From contig OX442416.1 of assembly GCA_949361645.1 (NCBI GenBank), positions 13,067,540-13,131,539 of the forward strand: a DNA stretch of 64,000 bases. Reading direction: 5' to 3'. Under the pieces are notes generated by a model. That model was not told the origin of the DNA. It searched no databases and worked only from the letters and a program-made list of their open reading frames with translations. Position numbers and translations under genes: made by a program. This stretch comes from Spongilla lacustris (taxonomy: Eukaryota; Porifera; Demospongiae; Spongillida; Spongillidae). Positions 1 to 12,225 of the stretch are shown here, one piece after another. Each line of letters opens with the position of its first letter. Position 1 is the stretch's first letter.

Positions 1-640
1 TTCGCAGCTCCTGATATTGAAACCTAGAGGGAAAAAAGTTATGGTTATGCATCAGAACAAATGCCCCTACCATAAAACCAAAGCCCTCAGCATCATGCAC
101 AAAGCACACTCCATCCCCTCCCAATGCAAAGCTCAACCAAGGCATCAGGACTAGTGCTTGCCACCCCCCCCCCCCCCACACACACACACATTCTGCACAC
201 AGTGTATGGTTTGTATGACTTATGCAATGTACATGTAACTTCTCTGTATGGTTTCTACTAGAAAGGAGTACAGTGTAGGTGGTACGGAGGTGAAGAGGAA
301 AGACACATGAACACTTAACCTTCAGTACTCATGATAAGTCTAAGTAGATACCATGCAGCCCCGGATCAAGCATAGCCTTGCGGGTGGGGGGGGGGGGGGG
401 GGCAGCTTCCCCCCCCCTCCCCCATGGCATATGAAATGCCACCCCTCTGGCAGCAATTGCCCCCCCCCCCCCCCATTACATGTTGTGTCATATGTAAAAA
501 AAAGTCCGAATACTTGCTGACAAATGTCAACAAAGCGGTGGAGCACAACAGGGCATGTACAAATGTACCCCTTCGACTGCATCCCCTCCTCCCCCCCAGT
601 TTTCGTGCGCCCTCTGGTAAAACCAAATTCATGTAGGTCC
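1..640. other. Non-coding DNA with homopolymer C/G runs
   Basis: I see no coding signal here. The stretch holds a C-run followed by (CA)n near 165-192, a G-run near 385-402, and C-runs near 408-420 and 461-474. Open frames in it consist mostly of Gly/Pro runs produced by these homopolymers and do not look like protein. Confidence 0.6.
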
Positions 641-889
641 ACGGTAGTCCTACATGTACATAAGTACATGCCAGTAGTTAGATAGATGTACACATGTACA
701 TGTAGGTCTTGTAGATATGGTAGTCTTAGGTAGGGACATATAAGTCCAGGTACATGTACAGGGTATGTTTATTTTATGTCTAACATCAGATAAGGTTGTG
801 GGTTCCTTTCAAGTTTAATTATATTCACAGCACAGAAGGGCAGATGTTACTTGTAGTTTGAAGGGAATACATGTACATGTAGACAAAAG

Positions 890-1165
890 ACACAAGTAAT
901 TTTCAGTACTCAGGTAGGTACATGTAGGTCTATGTAGGTCCATGTAGGGTTCATGCAGGGTAGGTCTACATTTTGTATGTAGGTCCATGTAAGGGTTCAT
1001 GCAGGGTAGGCCTATGTAAGCACATGTAGGGTGAACTGCAGGGTAGGCCTAAGGTCCATGTAGGGTAGGCCTATGTAGGTCCATGTAAAGGTTCATGTAG
1101 GGTAGGCCTATGTAGGTCAATGTAGGGGTTCATGCAGGGTAGGTCTACATGTAGCTTCAGGGCAG
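890..1165. repeat. Minisatellite based on 'taggtccatgtagggttcat'
   Basis: Degenerate tandem units of about 40-50 bp are built from the words taggtccatgta, gggttcatgcagggtagg and cctatgtaggtc. Related TAGGTCC/ACATGTA words continue upstream to about 640. There is no coding signal. The flank around 780-850 is partly repeated at 1190-1260 (both begin ctaacatcagataaggttg), so the array sits within a larger direct duplication. Confidence 0.75.
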
Positions 1166-1354
1166 GCAAGGTGCAGCACTACATGGGCCTCTAACATCAG
1201 ATAAGGTTGTGGGTTCCCCTTTCAAGTTTATTATATTCACAGCACAGACCATGGGCAGATCTTAGGATTAAGAGTAGGTACATGTATGACAAAAGCCTTC
1301 AGTATTCTGGTACATGTACATGTAGGAGCGTGTATGGGCTGGTTTTTTTTTAAG

Positions 1355-2394
<1,040 letters not shown>

Positions 2395-2444
2395 CTACAT
2401 GTAGAATGCTGTCTGCACATTATCCCGCAATGGATCCCCTACGA

Positions 2445-2833
2445 AAGAATCTTGGCATGACGTGTTCCAAATTCATGCGTGATATGTTTTTGCAAGTGTT
2501 CCAGTTTTTCTAGAGCACTGTTGAACATGCTTACATGTACATGTATGTCATTAAATTGCAGGCATATCACTCTTCTAACTTGCACAGGATGAATAGTTTC
2601 TAAAAAGTGATTCCCCGATGAGGCATACCCGCTAATATGCTAAGGGGTGTGCCGCTTTATAACTTCTCGGGGGAACGCGTTTTAGAAACTCTTCAACCTG
2701 TACAAGTTAGAAGAGTGATATGCCTGCAATTGAATGACATAAGCATGTTCAACAGTGCTCTAGAAAAACTGGAACACATGCGACAACATATCACACATGA
2801 ATTTGAAACATGTATGCCAAGATTTTTTTGTAG
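2445..2833. repeat. Inverted repeat of about 390 bp
   Basis: The left arm (about 2445-2610) reads aatcttggcatgacgtgttc, then a tctagagcactgttgaacat block and a gcatatcactcttctaactt block. All three reappear as reverse complements in the right arm (about 2680-2833), with an asymmetric loop of roughly 70 bp. Arms are imperfect, with small indels. This looks like a foldback-type element or MITE; I could not fix exact ends or a target duplication. Confidence 0.7.
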
Positions 2834-2849
2834 GGGAAGGTGTGCCCAT

Positions 2850-2965
2850 TATGGTGTGCTCCTTTTAAAGGTGTGCCCATTGAGGTGTGCTCCTTTTAAA
2901 GTGTTCCCATTGAGGTGTGCTCCTTTTAAAGTGTGCCCTTTAAGGTGTGCTCCTTTTAAAGTGTG
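2850..2965. repeat. 29-bp tandem repeat
   Basis: Four to five units of about 29 bp contain ggtgtgctccttttaaagtg joined by cccattga or ccctttaa. A short (CA)n tract follows at about 3024-3058. No coding signal. Confidence 0.8.
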
Positions 2966-3424
2966 TGACATTTTCTGTACAGTTTATGTTCATGCATCGT
3001 GTGCTTGCTACCATACATTGCAGACACACACACACAAATACACACACACACACACAACACTCATGGAATCGTACAATTGTATGCCACAATATTTGGCCTC
3101 ATCACATCTGCTACCACCTCCCTTGACCACACCCACCTGCTGGCTGCACTCCCTTGTGAGGTCTCCCTCCTCTCGCGGCCTCGAAGTACTCGGTGTAGTT
3201 GTGTCCTCTCCTCCTCCATACTATACATGTATATGGAAAACAAACAATATTAATTAATCATCATACAACAGACTGAGTTTTGCAGCATAGTAGGAGGACA
3301 TGAATCACCATGGCAACTAGACATATACAAATAAAAATTTGTTCTGGAGAATAATGCTGATATTGCTGTCTTTACAGGGTTAAAACTCGTGTCACTAAAG
3401 GGCTAATATCACTGTATCTGACTG

Positions 3425-3625
3425 GCCTATAAAGGGTTACTGCAAGTGGTGACCAGTGCCCAGACCTGGTTCAAATTCTGTGCCTTCTCCATGACACCCC
3501 ACTGGTCCCTGTTCTGTTCTGTCTCCATCTCCAAGGTGAGGGTGGCCTCCATGCCATGCCTCCCTCTCAGACTTAGTATGTTGGGTCACCTTGCTGAGTT
3601 TGTCCTTATCTTTGTCACTGAACAC
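3425..3625 (-). other. Possible exon remnant of a charged, coiled-coil-like protein
   Basis: On the minus strand one frame reads a lysine/aspartate-rich stretch (FSDKDKDKLSKVTQHTKSER). A neighbouring frame continues with glutamate/glutamine-rich sequence containing MEKAQNLNQVW, as if one helical exon had suffered a frameshift. I recognise no family. A (GGGA)n tract lies just beyond at 3693-3732. Confidence is low, and this may be chance composition. Confidence 0.15.
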
Positions 3626-4039
3626 TCTGAGCCTCCTCTGATGAAGGAAAGTGGAAGGAGAGGATCATGGAAGGAGGGAAGAGGCAAGGATCGAGAGGGA
3701 GGGAGGGAGGGAGGGAGGGAGGGAGGGAGGAGATGGAGTGGGTAAATAGAGCTTGCCATTGGTGAGCATTGATAGCTGGAGTTTGAGTTGTGTACTGTGG
3801 AAAACAATGTAGAATGTCATCAAAACTAGCCAATTACATTCATGTGCATATGCATGCTAACAAGAACTGATTCTTAGCATACATATACATGTACATACTG
3901 ACTTACATGTACAGAGAGAGGGGAAGAGAGGATTCATAGCCACTCACACAACAACACACGCACACACAGTCATGCATACATACTCACACACATGCTCACA
4001 CACACAATCACACACACATATGCTCACACACACACGCTG

Positions 4040-4470
4040 TCAGCTGTGGGGTATTTGCCATAGGATTCATTTCTTAGGTGCTTGCTATATGGGGTACTTG
4101 CCATAGGGCCCATAGCTTCTTGCCATGGAGTACTTCATAGCTGTGTGCAATAGGGATCACTCCAACTCCATACACTGTAGCTGTTAGGTGTCTGCCATAG
4201 ATTTGAGTTCATAGCTGTTAACTGTGTGATTCTTCATGCATCGCTTATTGCCATAGAGTTCACTCCATACATGGGCCAGGGGTATTCCGTCGCTGCCTGC
4301 CGTAGAGTCCAGAGTATAGTACCAGTTTTATAGCTGTCTGTCTGCAATAGGGTCCGTGCACTCCCGTACCTCCGTAGCAGTTAGCTGTGGCCTGTGGGGT
4401 AGTAGGCTTCAGTTCTGCCATAGAATCCAGTCCACAGGTAGACTTCCAGGTCTTTAACCTGCATGTCATA
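4040..4470. repeat. Degenerate tandem repeat around 'gccatagggt'
   Basis: Roughly ten diverged units of 35-50 bp share tagctgt, tgccatag and ggtcc/actcc words. Read on the minus strand, many units contain a TAYGG word giving Tyr-Gly dipeptides, but frames are broken between units. I cannot tell a decayed repeat-protein exon from a plain minisatellite. Confidence 0.45.
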
Positions 4471-5754
4471 TCCTCGTGGGATTGATCTTCGATATCGTCG
4501 TCTTCGTACCGTTCGAAATCGTCCGCGGAAGTACCGAACCAAAAGCGAAGAGCAGGCCTACAGCAGATTATCTCTGCCTACAGTAAATAGCGGTTAATAA
4601 GTTATTTTGCACGTTAAGTTGTTGTGTACATTATAGTGGTGGGTGGGGTCGTGGTTATAAACATCAATTTGCAATACATATTATCATTAACTACATGTAC
4701 TTACAGAACAGCTCGGTCTGGGCACGGCTAACTGACGAAAGAGTAGCACGTGATATCATGCGTTTTGTATTTGGGGTGTATCTCACTAACCATTCAAGGG
4801 AAGCGCGATTTGAAGGCCCTAAGCTCTGAAAAAATGATGAAAAATAAGTGCATTGATTACTCTCATATAATCCGGTGGCACCTAGGGAAAATATCATTTG
4901 GTTGGGAAAATATTGATGACTGAATAAGTAAATGAGATAAAATGAATGGACATTGGAAACCTTGCATAATTAATGTGGAAGTGCGGATATAGGTACCTAC
5001 GGTGCGTGAAAGTACTCAAAATATGCTAAATAGTCCCCACATAGCAAATCCGAGAGCACCTAGTCAATATAATTTTTATTTCTGCAGTTAGCTGCAGTTT
5101 TCTGAATGCGTCCATACATTTTCTATGGACATTGAATTACGCAATGACCGAATACCGCGTAATCCTTTTGACCGCCAATTTCTCGATATGATATAAACCC
5201 CCTTTTAAAAATGCCTGTCTATACACCCCTGAATATGGTACTGACACTTCATGTATTAAATCTCATTATCTTTACACATTAATGATTTAAAGTAAATAAA
5301 ACATTGCCCCATGGAAGTCTGGCCAGTGTGGACTTTACTTGTGTGCATGTACACCTTCACAGCGTAGATATATCTGATGCCACAAGGGAAGCTAGAGCTG
5401 TATAGCCACAGCTGCTGAAGCCAGGAAAAGGGAGAAATATGCTCTGCTGTCCAAATCCCACCATTTTGCAATTGAGCCCTTGGCCCTGATGCTCTCAGTT
5501 TGCTCACTGATATCAGCAGGCATCAGCAGAGCATCACAACTCCCTCCCATTCCTTCTCCAGAGAGTATCCATTGCATCCCAGCAGGGTATTGGGTATTGC
5601 ATGGGCAGGACAAAAAGTGTGAGATTTATATATAGTGTAACCTTGTATATCCTGTACTGTATGTATATAATTATAATAATAAATTTATTGTATAGTTTTT
5701 AAAAAGGCATATTATAATATATTCAAAGTGCTGAGGTGAGAGCTGCATATCTGC
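4471..5754. other. Intergenic stretch without recognisable features
   Basis: AT-rich DNA with only short, unconvincing open frames. No repeat, RNA gene or protein similarity was recognised by eye. Confidence 0.4.
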
Positions 5755-6112
5755 CAGATTGATGAAGGTGGATAAGTAGAAGAATATGGTTTCTTTGGCA
5801 TTGCATATGCAACCAGCAAATGCAATGGTGATGATGTGTGTACCATTCAGTATCACAGCAGTATGAAGATGAGAGCTCATTTGGTAAAGTATTTTCAAGA
5901 CAGCGTCTAGTATATTGAAGACATGCAAATTCCAGTGGTATGTGGGACATATGCCTGGGAAGGTGAAAATGATCCGGTGCTTCCAATGCGGGGAATGGAT
6001 ACACCAAACATGTGAAAAAGCTATAACTTGCAGGGCATTTACTGAAAGGATGTTTGTTTGGCACGGCAAGTCTTTGAAAAGAACTGCATGGCTCGAATTA
6101 ATGGACGGGTGA
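5755..6112 (+). pseudogene. Remnant of a transposon protein: C48 (ULP1-like) protease tail plus PHD-like finger
   Basis: From about 5755 the plus strand reads, with in-frame stops, FGIAYATSKCNGD followed by a YHSSMKMRAHL segment. This resembles the end of the C48/ULP1-type protease domain found in many transposon ORFs (usual pattern DCGLFAIAFAT then MR-HL). The position of the catalytic Cys-Gly pair is replaced, so this copy could not be active. After a frame change, 5966-6030 reads MIRCFQCGEWIHQTCEKA, a partial PHD zinc finger (CX2C, W, HX2C). Protease followed by PHD at the C-terminus is a known arrangement in animal transposon proteins. Stops and frame changes show it is dead. A longer open frame on the opposite strand (5671-6276, minus) appears to be an antisense shadow. 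The assignment rests on motif memory only. Confidence 0.45.
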
Positions 6113-6249
6113 ACGTATATTAATTGCTCTGTACATGCTGACTTATATATCCCGTTGGCAGCATGCTGCAGTGTTTGGTATTTGCTCAGAAACTGTTTAT
6201 ACAAGTGTGCACATGTACGTATGGCGCTGAGTATTATATATGTGCATCC

Positions 6250-6425
6250 CCTTGTGTCGAAGGGAGGGGGGGACAAATAATCCTAAAGCGGACCGATAAT
6301 CCTAGGAAGGATTGTCCGAGGGGGGACAGCGTATCCTAGGACACGAAGTCCGGCGGACAATGTATCCTAGGATACATTGTCCGGCCGGACAGCCTATACG
6401 GCGGACACGGTATCCTATTACACCG
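6250..6425. repeat. Cluster of GTCCG / TCCTAGGA palindromic repeats
   Basis: Repeated words ggacaatgtatcctagg and tccgnnggaca occur in both orientations. The core 6354-6383 is a perfect 30-bp palindrome centred on cctagg. Similar GTCCGG/GGACA repeats recur at 12.1 kb and 17.6-18.9 kb, suggesting a dispersed family of short palindromic elements. Confidence 0.6.
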
Positions 6426-6429
6426 GCAC

Positions 6430-7300
6430 CAACATTGAAGCTCATTGCAATGGCAGCAATGATTATGACTGAATGAGCGCACATACCCTATACCAAGCAT
6501 GACTGGCCATGCCACGTATGTGAGATCCTTTTGTGGAAAAGGGCCAAGTACCTGTACATCGTAACTAATACGTGGTTATTAAGTATCTTCGTTATACGAC
6601 TAAATTGTACTGATGAAGTAGTAGCGGTTATACACTTGAATTTGGAATTATGTGTGCACACGGGAAGTAGAAAAAAGTTGGTAAAGTACATAGCCTGATA
6701 GTTCTAGCTTTGTTGGCCACCCTACAAACAAGAGTAGATGGTCCACGCGACAAACCTACAATGAAAAAGAGAGATGAATGTCAAGTCAGCCATTGAGAAG
6801 TACACAATAAGGCAAACCCTCGTGTGGAATTCACTGCGCGCACATTTTGACAGAACAAAATATATACAAAGTATGCGATTGTATCTACTCTATCACTTAA
6901 ACGTCTACAAACGTAGCTAGAAGACTTCGTCACAAAAGTGTGAGTGATTGTTGGAAATTCTCCATAGACATTCTGTACAATTTTTTTATTACGCATATTA
7001 CGGAATTCAAATCATTCATGTCCGCAATTTCTGGCCACGATGATATAAATACTTGTGATCGGTCATTTTTCGCCGCCAGGATCTGAACTATGCTGCGCCC
7101 TGATCATGCCATCAAGGTAATGTTTGGCTGTATGTACATATATTATTTCACTTTGACGATGACAAAAAATGAATAAAAAGAGATAATGACTTGTACGCGT
7201 ATGCTTATACATATGCATTACACGAAATGCTGAAGCTGCTAAATGTATTTATGATACTGTTCAATCTGCTCCAATAAACTGCTTGACTGATTCATCTTCT
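6430..7300. other. Intergenic stretch without recognisable features
   Basis: No convincing open frame or repeat. Short frames of 60-70 codons are at the level expected by chance. Confidence 0.4.
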
Positions 7301-7603
7301 AAACATCCTCATTGAGCCTGTATTGAATGAATCATGGGAATGGGATAAGAATATGCATTTGATGGGTAAGCAATAATGATGCTCACATACATGTTGTTTT
7401 CACTTTTATAACGAGCCTGCATTTGGTATGGGGAAACGGTACATGTAAAAGATGTGTGCATGTTAAAATTGGTACCTATTACAAAAGTCAATCGTATTGA
7501 TATTCCAGGAGCCATTGTAATGTGTATTACACTATTACATGAATATACCTCAGTGATCGTAATTGGGCCGGCTGTCTGTAATGGTACAACAAATAGCCCA
7601 CAA

Positions 7604-8122
7604 TTAGTAAAAAATCTCAATACAAGAGCTACCCTTATTATATAAGTTGCATAAATTTTCGCCTCTACTTTCTAGGAATAACCAAAGTACATCACATACT
7701 CTCTCAGTCACATCAACAGTTGAGAAGTGTAAGTTTTGGTCACTTAGTGGATCTATTCCTTTGTGTTCAAATACATATACGCATGGATATTCAAAACAAG
7801 CAAAATTCATTCGCAAAAACCTTCTAACTAAACATCTGTGATTAGTACCCATTTTCCTATATGCATGTGTTAAAAACATTGCATTGGGGGCTTCTAGCAG
7901 CACTAGAGGTCTAACAAATTGTTTTTGACACATTCCAATACAATACATGTATACAATGTTACCTTTTCTCATCTTTTGGATACATTTGTAGCTAAGTACT
8001 ATAACAATAGTCCAGAAAATACCCATAGGAATGAGAACAGCAAATATGTTGATGTCTGTTACTCGAACTAAAGAAAAGAATATTTGTAGTATTAAAATCA
8101 TTGCATGTAACACAACTGGCAT
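7604..8122 (-). CDS. Unrecognised open frame with two hydrophobic segments (candidate exons)
   Basis: A 172-codon frame on the minus strand is open without interruption. Its first 50 residues hold two hydrophobic segments (about residues 4-19, and 26-45 containing FAVLIPMGIFWTIVIVLSY) followed by a basic KCIQKMRKG. That segment is flanked by a good splice donor (AAAAG|GTAACA, near 7959) and by a pyrimidine-rich acceptor candidate (ttcttttctttag, near 8069). It may therefore be a single exon of a small membrane protein; the spacing faintly resembles TMEM60/TMEM185-type pairs of membrane segments. The rest of the frame (FEYPCVYVFEHKGIDPLSDQ onward) could be a second exon or chance. No neighbouring exons were recognised. 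Confidence 0.2.
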   Translation of the reverse strand: MPVVLHAMILILQIFFSLVRVTDINIFAVLIPMGIFWTIVIVLSYKCIQKMRKGNIVYMYCIGMCQKQFVRPLVLLEAPNAMFLTHAYRKMGTNHRCLVRRFLRMNFACFEYPCVYVFEHKGIDPLSDQNLHFSTVDVTERVCDVLWLFLESRGENLCNLYNKGSSCIEIFY

Positions 8123-8820
8123 AATTAACCTTGAAAGTAACGTTTTGCCATATCACGCAATAACAAAGGGAGGGGAAAAAAAAGGAAGGATTACTAGACA
8201 TATCAGACAATGAAAAAGCACTTTTCATGCATTTTCAGAAGAGAGTGCAATGCATAAAGCATGCTTTCCAATAAAAGGCTCAGCAATTGAATGCTTCAAT
8301 ACAAAACAGCACTGAAAGTTTATGTGCAATAATTGATGCTACCTAAACAGCTCTGAAGATCTGCTACTTGCTGACAACCAGAGTCTGGTATACAGTAATA
8401 GCCTCCAATGATGTTGGTGCAATTTTGACTGCACCCACTGATATTCAATGTGCACACATATATATGTGAAGTGAATACAATAATTCAATGTAAAACACAG
8501 AAATTGCAATTGTGACTACATCCAATGATATTCAATATAGTTCTAAATCTAGAATTGCACAAGTACAAACCTGGTTTACTTTTAAATAACATTTTGTGAT
8601 GAAAAAGTAGGGAAACTAGTGATGTAAAAGAATATTTACCATGTTGAGGCAGTGTAATGTAGGTGTGTAATTACTGAATGTATTATTTCCATAATTCCTT
8701 GCATATCCTTACTATTTACAAATCAAAAATTTAAGGAAATGTTGTATATATTGTTGCACACTTTTTTCAATGCCTAGAATTTATGCTCAATGGTTTTAAT
8801 TATCCTTGCACCTGCTATTA
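8123..8820. other. Intergenic stretch without recognisable features
   Basis: AT-rich DNA with no coding or repeat signal that I can support. Confidence 0.4.
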
Positions 8821-8825
8821 GAATC

Positions 8826-8940
<115 letters not shown>

Positions 8941-8972
8941 AGCCCTACTGGTATACATTTAGATACAGTGAA

Positions 8973-9430
8973 TAGGGTGTGTAACCATTTATCAGGTCAG
9001 ATATTCGCTTCAACTTATCCATTCAAATTGTAATTTGGAATTACTTAGAAATAAGCAGATTCTGATTAATCACCACTATTTTCAAAACCTGCAATAGTGA
9101 AAAGGAGACATCTGTGGTTCTGCTCTTTGGGTATCTGATGTGATGTGTAGGTATAACACACTGGTTGTGTGCTGAGGGTGTCTGGTGTAATGTGTGCTGA
9201 CATGTACATGTGCATCCACAGCACACCAAAGTGACCTACATGTACATCGTCAGTACACCACATTACATCATCAGCACACCACAGCTAGCTACATGTTTGC
9301 TCCAGATACCCTCAGCACACAACACATCAGGATGTACATGTAGCTACATAGCTGTAGTGTGCCGAAGGTGTACATGTAGTAGGTAACTATGGTGGCTGTG
9401 GTGTGATGAGGATCTATATGTAGGTAGGTA
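8973..9430. mobile_element. Diverged third copy of the TAGGGTGTG hAT-type element
   Basis: It begins TAGGGTGTGTAACC and continues through atttatcagg, agatattcgcttcaactta and tccattcaaattgtaattt, tracking the start of the intact copy at 53336. A ctggtgtaatgtg / gtgtgctgaggg minisatellite-like interior follows, as in that copy. The right terminus was not found, so the end given is approximate. More diverged than the other two copies, hence older. Confidence 0.6.
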
Positions 9431-10209
9431 CATGTAACTGTGTTATGACAAGGGTTATGTACAGTTGTTGCAAGGCTAGGAGTGGGCCATGGTGGGGCTA
9501 GCCATGGGAATGGAATGGTGCTGGGCTTGAACTTTCCAATGTGAAAGAAACTAACCATCACATCAAATGCTAACTAATTGTTAAGGGCATTTTTGCACTT
9601 TTTTCCAGCCTCTCTCCTATAGCAGGGGCAAAAGGGTGTGTCTGTTTATTAGTCTGATGAGCCTTCAAATGGTTGCAGGAAAATGATAGCATACATTTTA
9701 ACCAGACAAAGATTACATTACATTATATGTATACAGCATAACTCTAGCTTTATAGCATTAAAAGATTTGGCAGCACTACATATTTGTCCATATTATACAA
9801 GCTAACATAATGCTTTAAAACAAGAAAACCTTATCTTATGAGATGAAAGGTGGGAAAAAGAAGAACCTGATGTCTATTTTCGAGCATCATAGAGAGAAAT
9901 CGGTACTTTCAAAATTCTCACTAGGATTCAGGTATATACCTCTTTTTGAATATACTTGCTAAAATTAACTTGAATTTAGCTAATCGAGTCATATTCAAAA
10001 TTCTTCATAAATACTCAGGAACAGGAACTAGCTATAGCCTAGCTTGCATAGACCGCGTTTTGCAGCTGCCATGTTAAATAGCTGCGATGAGCGAATTCTA
10101 TTCAGACTCAGCTACCGAAAATACAGCATCAGAGAGCAGAGAGCTTACCTGCCGCTAATCCTAATAATAACAATTTAACTACGGGCTCTGCATATTTATA
10201 CTACCATCT
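9431..10209. other. Intergenic stretch without recognisable features
   Basis: AT-rich, anonymous sequence. No reading frame or repeat worth calling. Confidence 0.4.
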
Positions 10210-11396
10210 CATAGGCGTAAGAAGCGGGGGGCAGAGGGCTATAGCCCCCCCCCCCCCCCCCCCCCCCCCCCCACTTTTGATATTGGGGAGCTAAGCCCCC
10301 TCACTATTTGGGCCCATATTTAATATTTATCGATCTGTAAACGGATTCGGGGAGAAGCAAGATCACGGCGAACAGAAAGAAGCTGATTACCTATATCTAT
10401 ACGTTTTCGGAACGGAATCGGCATTTAGTTTTATAGACAATTTGTGGTCCTAGGAGTCACTAAATCACCAGCGTATACGTATACATGTATATGTAGGCGT
10501 CGGTATGGCAGCGATTCTGACCCTCAATTCCATCAAACACCTGATGCCACGATTATTTTAGACTGACATATATATATATATATATATATGAATTTTCCAA
10601 AAACGAGCCTCAAAATGGACGCCTGCAATTGACATCTACGCGCACTATTTAATATGGACAGTCGAATTTCAAGTGCATAAGAAAGGATAAAGTTGTTGAG
10701 GATCGCATAATATCAATTTGAAATAAAAATAACATGCATTAGGTCCCTTTTTCGCGGATATTTTCTCATATTCAAGATCAGAAGCGATTGATGTCATAAA
10801 TTGCACTGAGCAAGGTTCAGTCTTTAGGGCTACAACTACTAGACATTGCCGCAGGCTGTTAAAGTGCAGCAAAAACACGTAAAAGGCTCTCTCTATATAT
10901 ACGGCAATGCTGCACCAAGGATGTTGACAGCAGGAAAACGAAAATGCATGCAAACACCTATACATATACACGTATACTCTTCTAATCTCCATCTTAAGTT
11001 AACTGTTGTCATGAAATCGTGCGTCGAAGAAATGTTTTGGCAACCCCAATCGTGCTGTGTATAGCACCAACAAATCAGAATTTTCCACATCTTGCACTGT
11101 TTGAAACTGTCTTATAAGACCAGACCGCTCAAAAGTCTCGCGAGCCATGACGTAATTAAGACCGATATTATTGGGCTGGTTGACTTAATTACGTCATGCG
11201 CTTACATGGGATTGCCTCCACGCATGACGCGCATGGATGGAATTATGGCATCGTTTGGTGCCCCGGTGCATTTAGGCCCGCAGGTGGGGCTAGGGTGCCA
11301 GGTCCCACCTGGCCACCCCGCAACGTTGTACAACACCCACTTATGAATAATTAATTTCATTCCCCCCACTTTTTGAACCGTTCCTACGCCACTGCA
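10210..11396. mobile_element. Putative non-autonomous TIR element (CAnnGGCGTAnGAA termini)
   Basis: The left end cataggcgtaagaagcgggg pairs, as an inverted repeat, with the right end ccgttcctacgccactg. Both are followed internally by G/C-rich blocks: a C-run at about 10246-10272 on the left and ccccccactttttgaac on the right. Flanking pentamers catct and catat match at 4 of 5 positions and could be a decayed target duplication. The termini resemble CAGTGGCGTAG ends of animal hAT-type MITEs, including the better preserved element at 48561. No transposase was recognised inside. Confidence 0.5.
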
Positions 11397-11635
11397 TATT
11401 ATACTCTCTGCTTATACAGATCACTGAGATCAGCTCAGTTTGATTGAAATATAGGGAGCTTCTTTTAGAACATTTCTGTCAACCGATTGAAATATTATTA
11501 TAGCACTTTGATTGCATAATTGTCTTGTCATAAATGATTCAAGCCTACAGTGTATAAGCTGTTCATGAAAAGTGACCGCATGAGTCAAATTTCGTATTTC
11601 GTATGGCTTTTGACATAATAGTTGCACAAATTGCA

Positions 11636-11812
11636 AAGCTTCTGGGGCTCCACCCCAGACCCCGATGGGGGAGCTTTCAGCTCTCCCCCATACCCCCTGG
11701 CTGGGCGGGAGGGGGCCCTGCCCCCTCCCGCACCCACCCTCTCTGTGCCCCTCCCATTTGCATTACGTAACTTAAGCCGCTACACTTCATCAGTCCTTCC
11801 TACGCTTCTGTA
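11636..11812. repeat. GC-rich repeat, likely transposon terminus
   Basis: Begins ttctggggctccaccccaga and contains two hairpin-forming blocks (gggggagc/gctccccc and gggagggggc/gccccctccc). The ggggtctggggcggagcccc word recurs near 44220 and 48856 and is found here in reverse orientation, so this is a dispersed family. It ends near tcctacgcttctg, like the tcctacgccactg terminus at 11381. Confidence 0.5.
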
Positions 11813-12059
11813 AGATTCTCATTCTCGAACTCTTCATCCACTTCCATTTCAAACTTAAAGCACCAAAACCATAGATATTAGACTGGAACTAACTTCAACT
11901 GGGAATTAAGTGACAATGTGAACACTGCACGGGGCGCTTGACATGCGCAATATGTGTATTATATAGATAGTTTCCATCTCTATTCGAAGCCCATTTAATG
12001 AACAGCGTCAGCAGACTGTTAGACTGGCTTTGCAGAAAGCATGTTAACTTTGGTTAGGG

Positions 12060-12225
12060 GGGACCTGTTATAGCATAGGGGGACTGTCAGGCGAAAACTG
12101 GTCCGGGCAAAAAGTGGTCCGGGCGGACCACTTTTCGCTGCCAAAATTGGTCCGACCCCGGACCACTTTTATAGTTGCCAAATTTGGTCCGGGTTGCCAA
12201 AAGTGGTCCGGGTTTTATAAACTGG
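12060..12225. repeat. GGTCCGG palindromic repeat cluster
   Basis: At least six copies of ggtccgg or its complement are arranged as direct and inverted units (aagtggtccgggcggaccactt is one local palindrome). A related style of repeat is seen at 6250 and 17618. No coding signal. Confidence 0.55.

Noticed and set aside
2637..3257. 206-codon plus-strand frame
   Set aside because: It runs through an inverted repeat, a 29-bp tandem repeat and a (CA)n tract, so its length is explained by repeats. No domain.
5671..6276. 201-codon minus-strand frame
   Set aside because: Antisense to the C48/PHD remnant, has no recognisable domain, and composition follows the opposite strand's codons.
11260..11330. 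Possible tRNA-like fold in a GC-rich block
   Set aside because: A hairpin (ccaggtcccacctgg) is present, but no anticodon arm, A/B boxes or acceptor stem could be made out.
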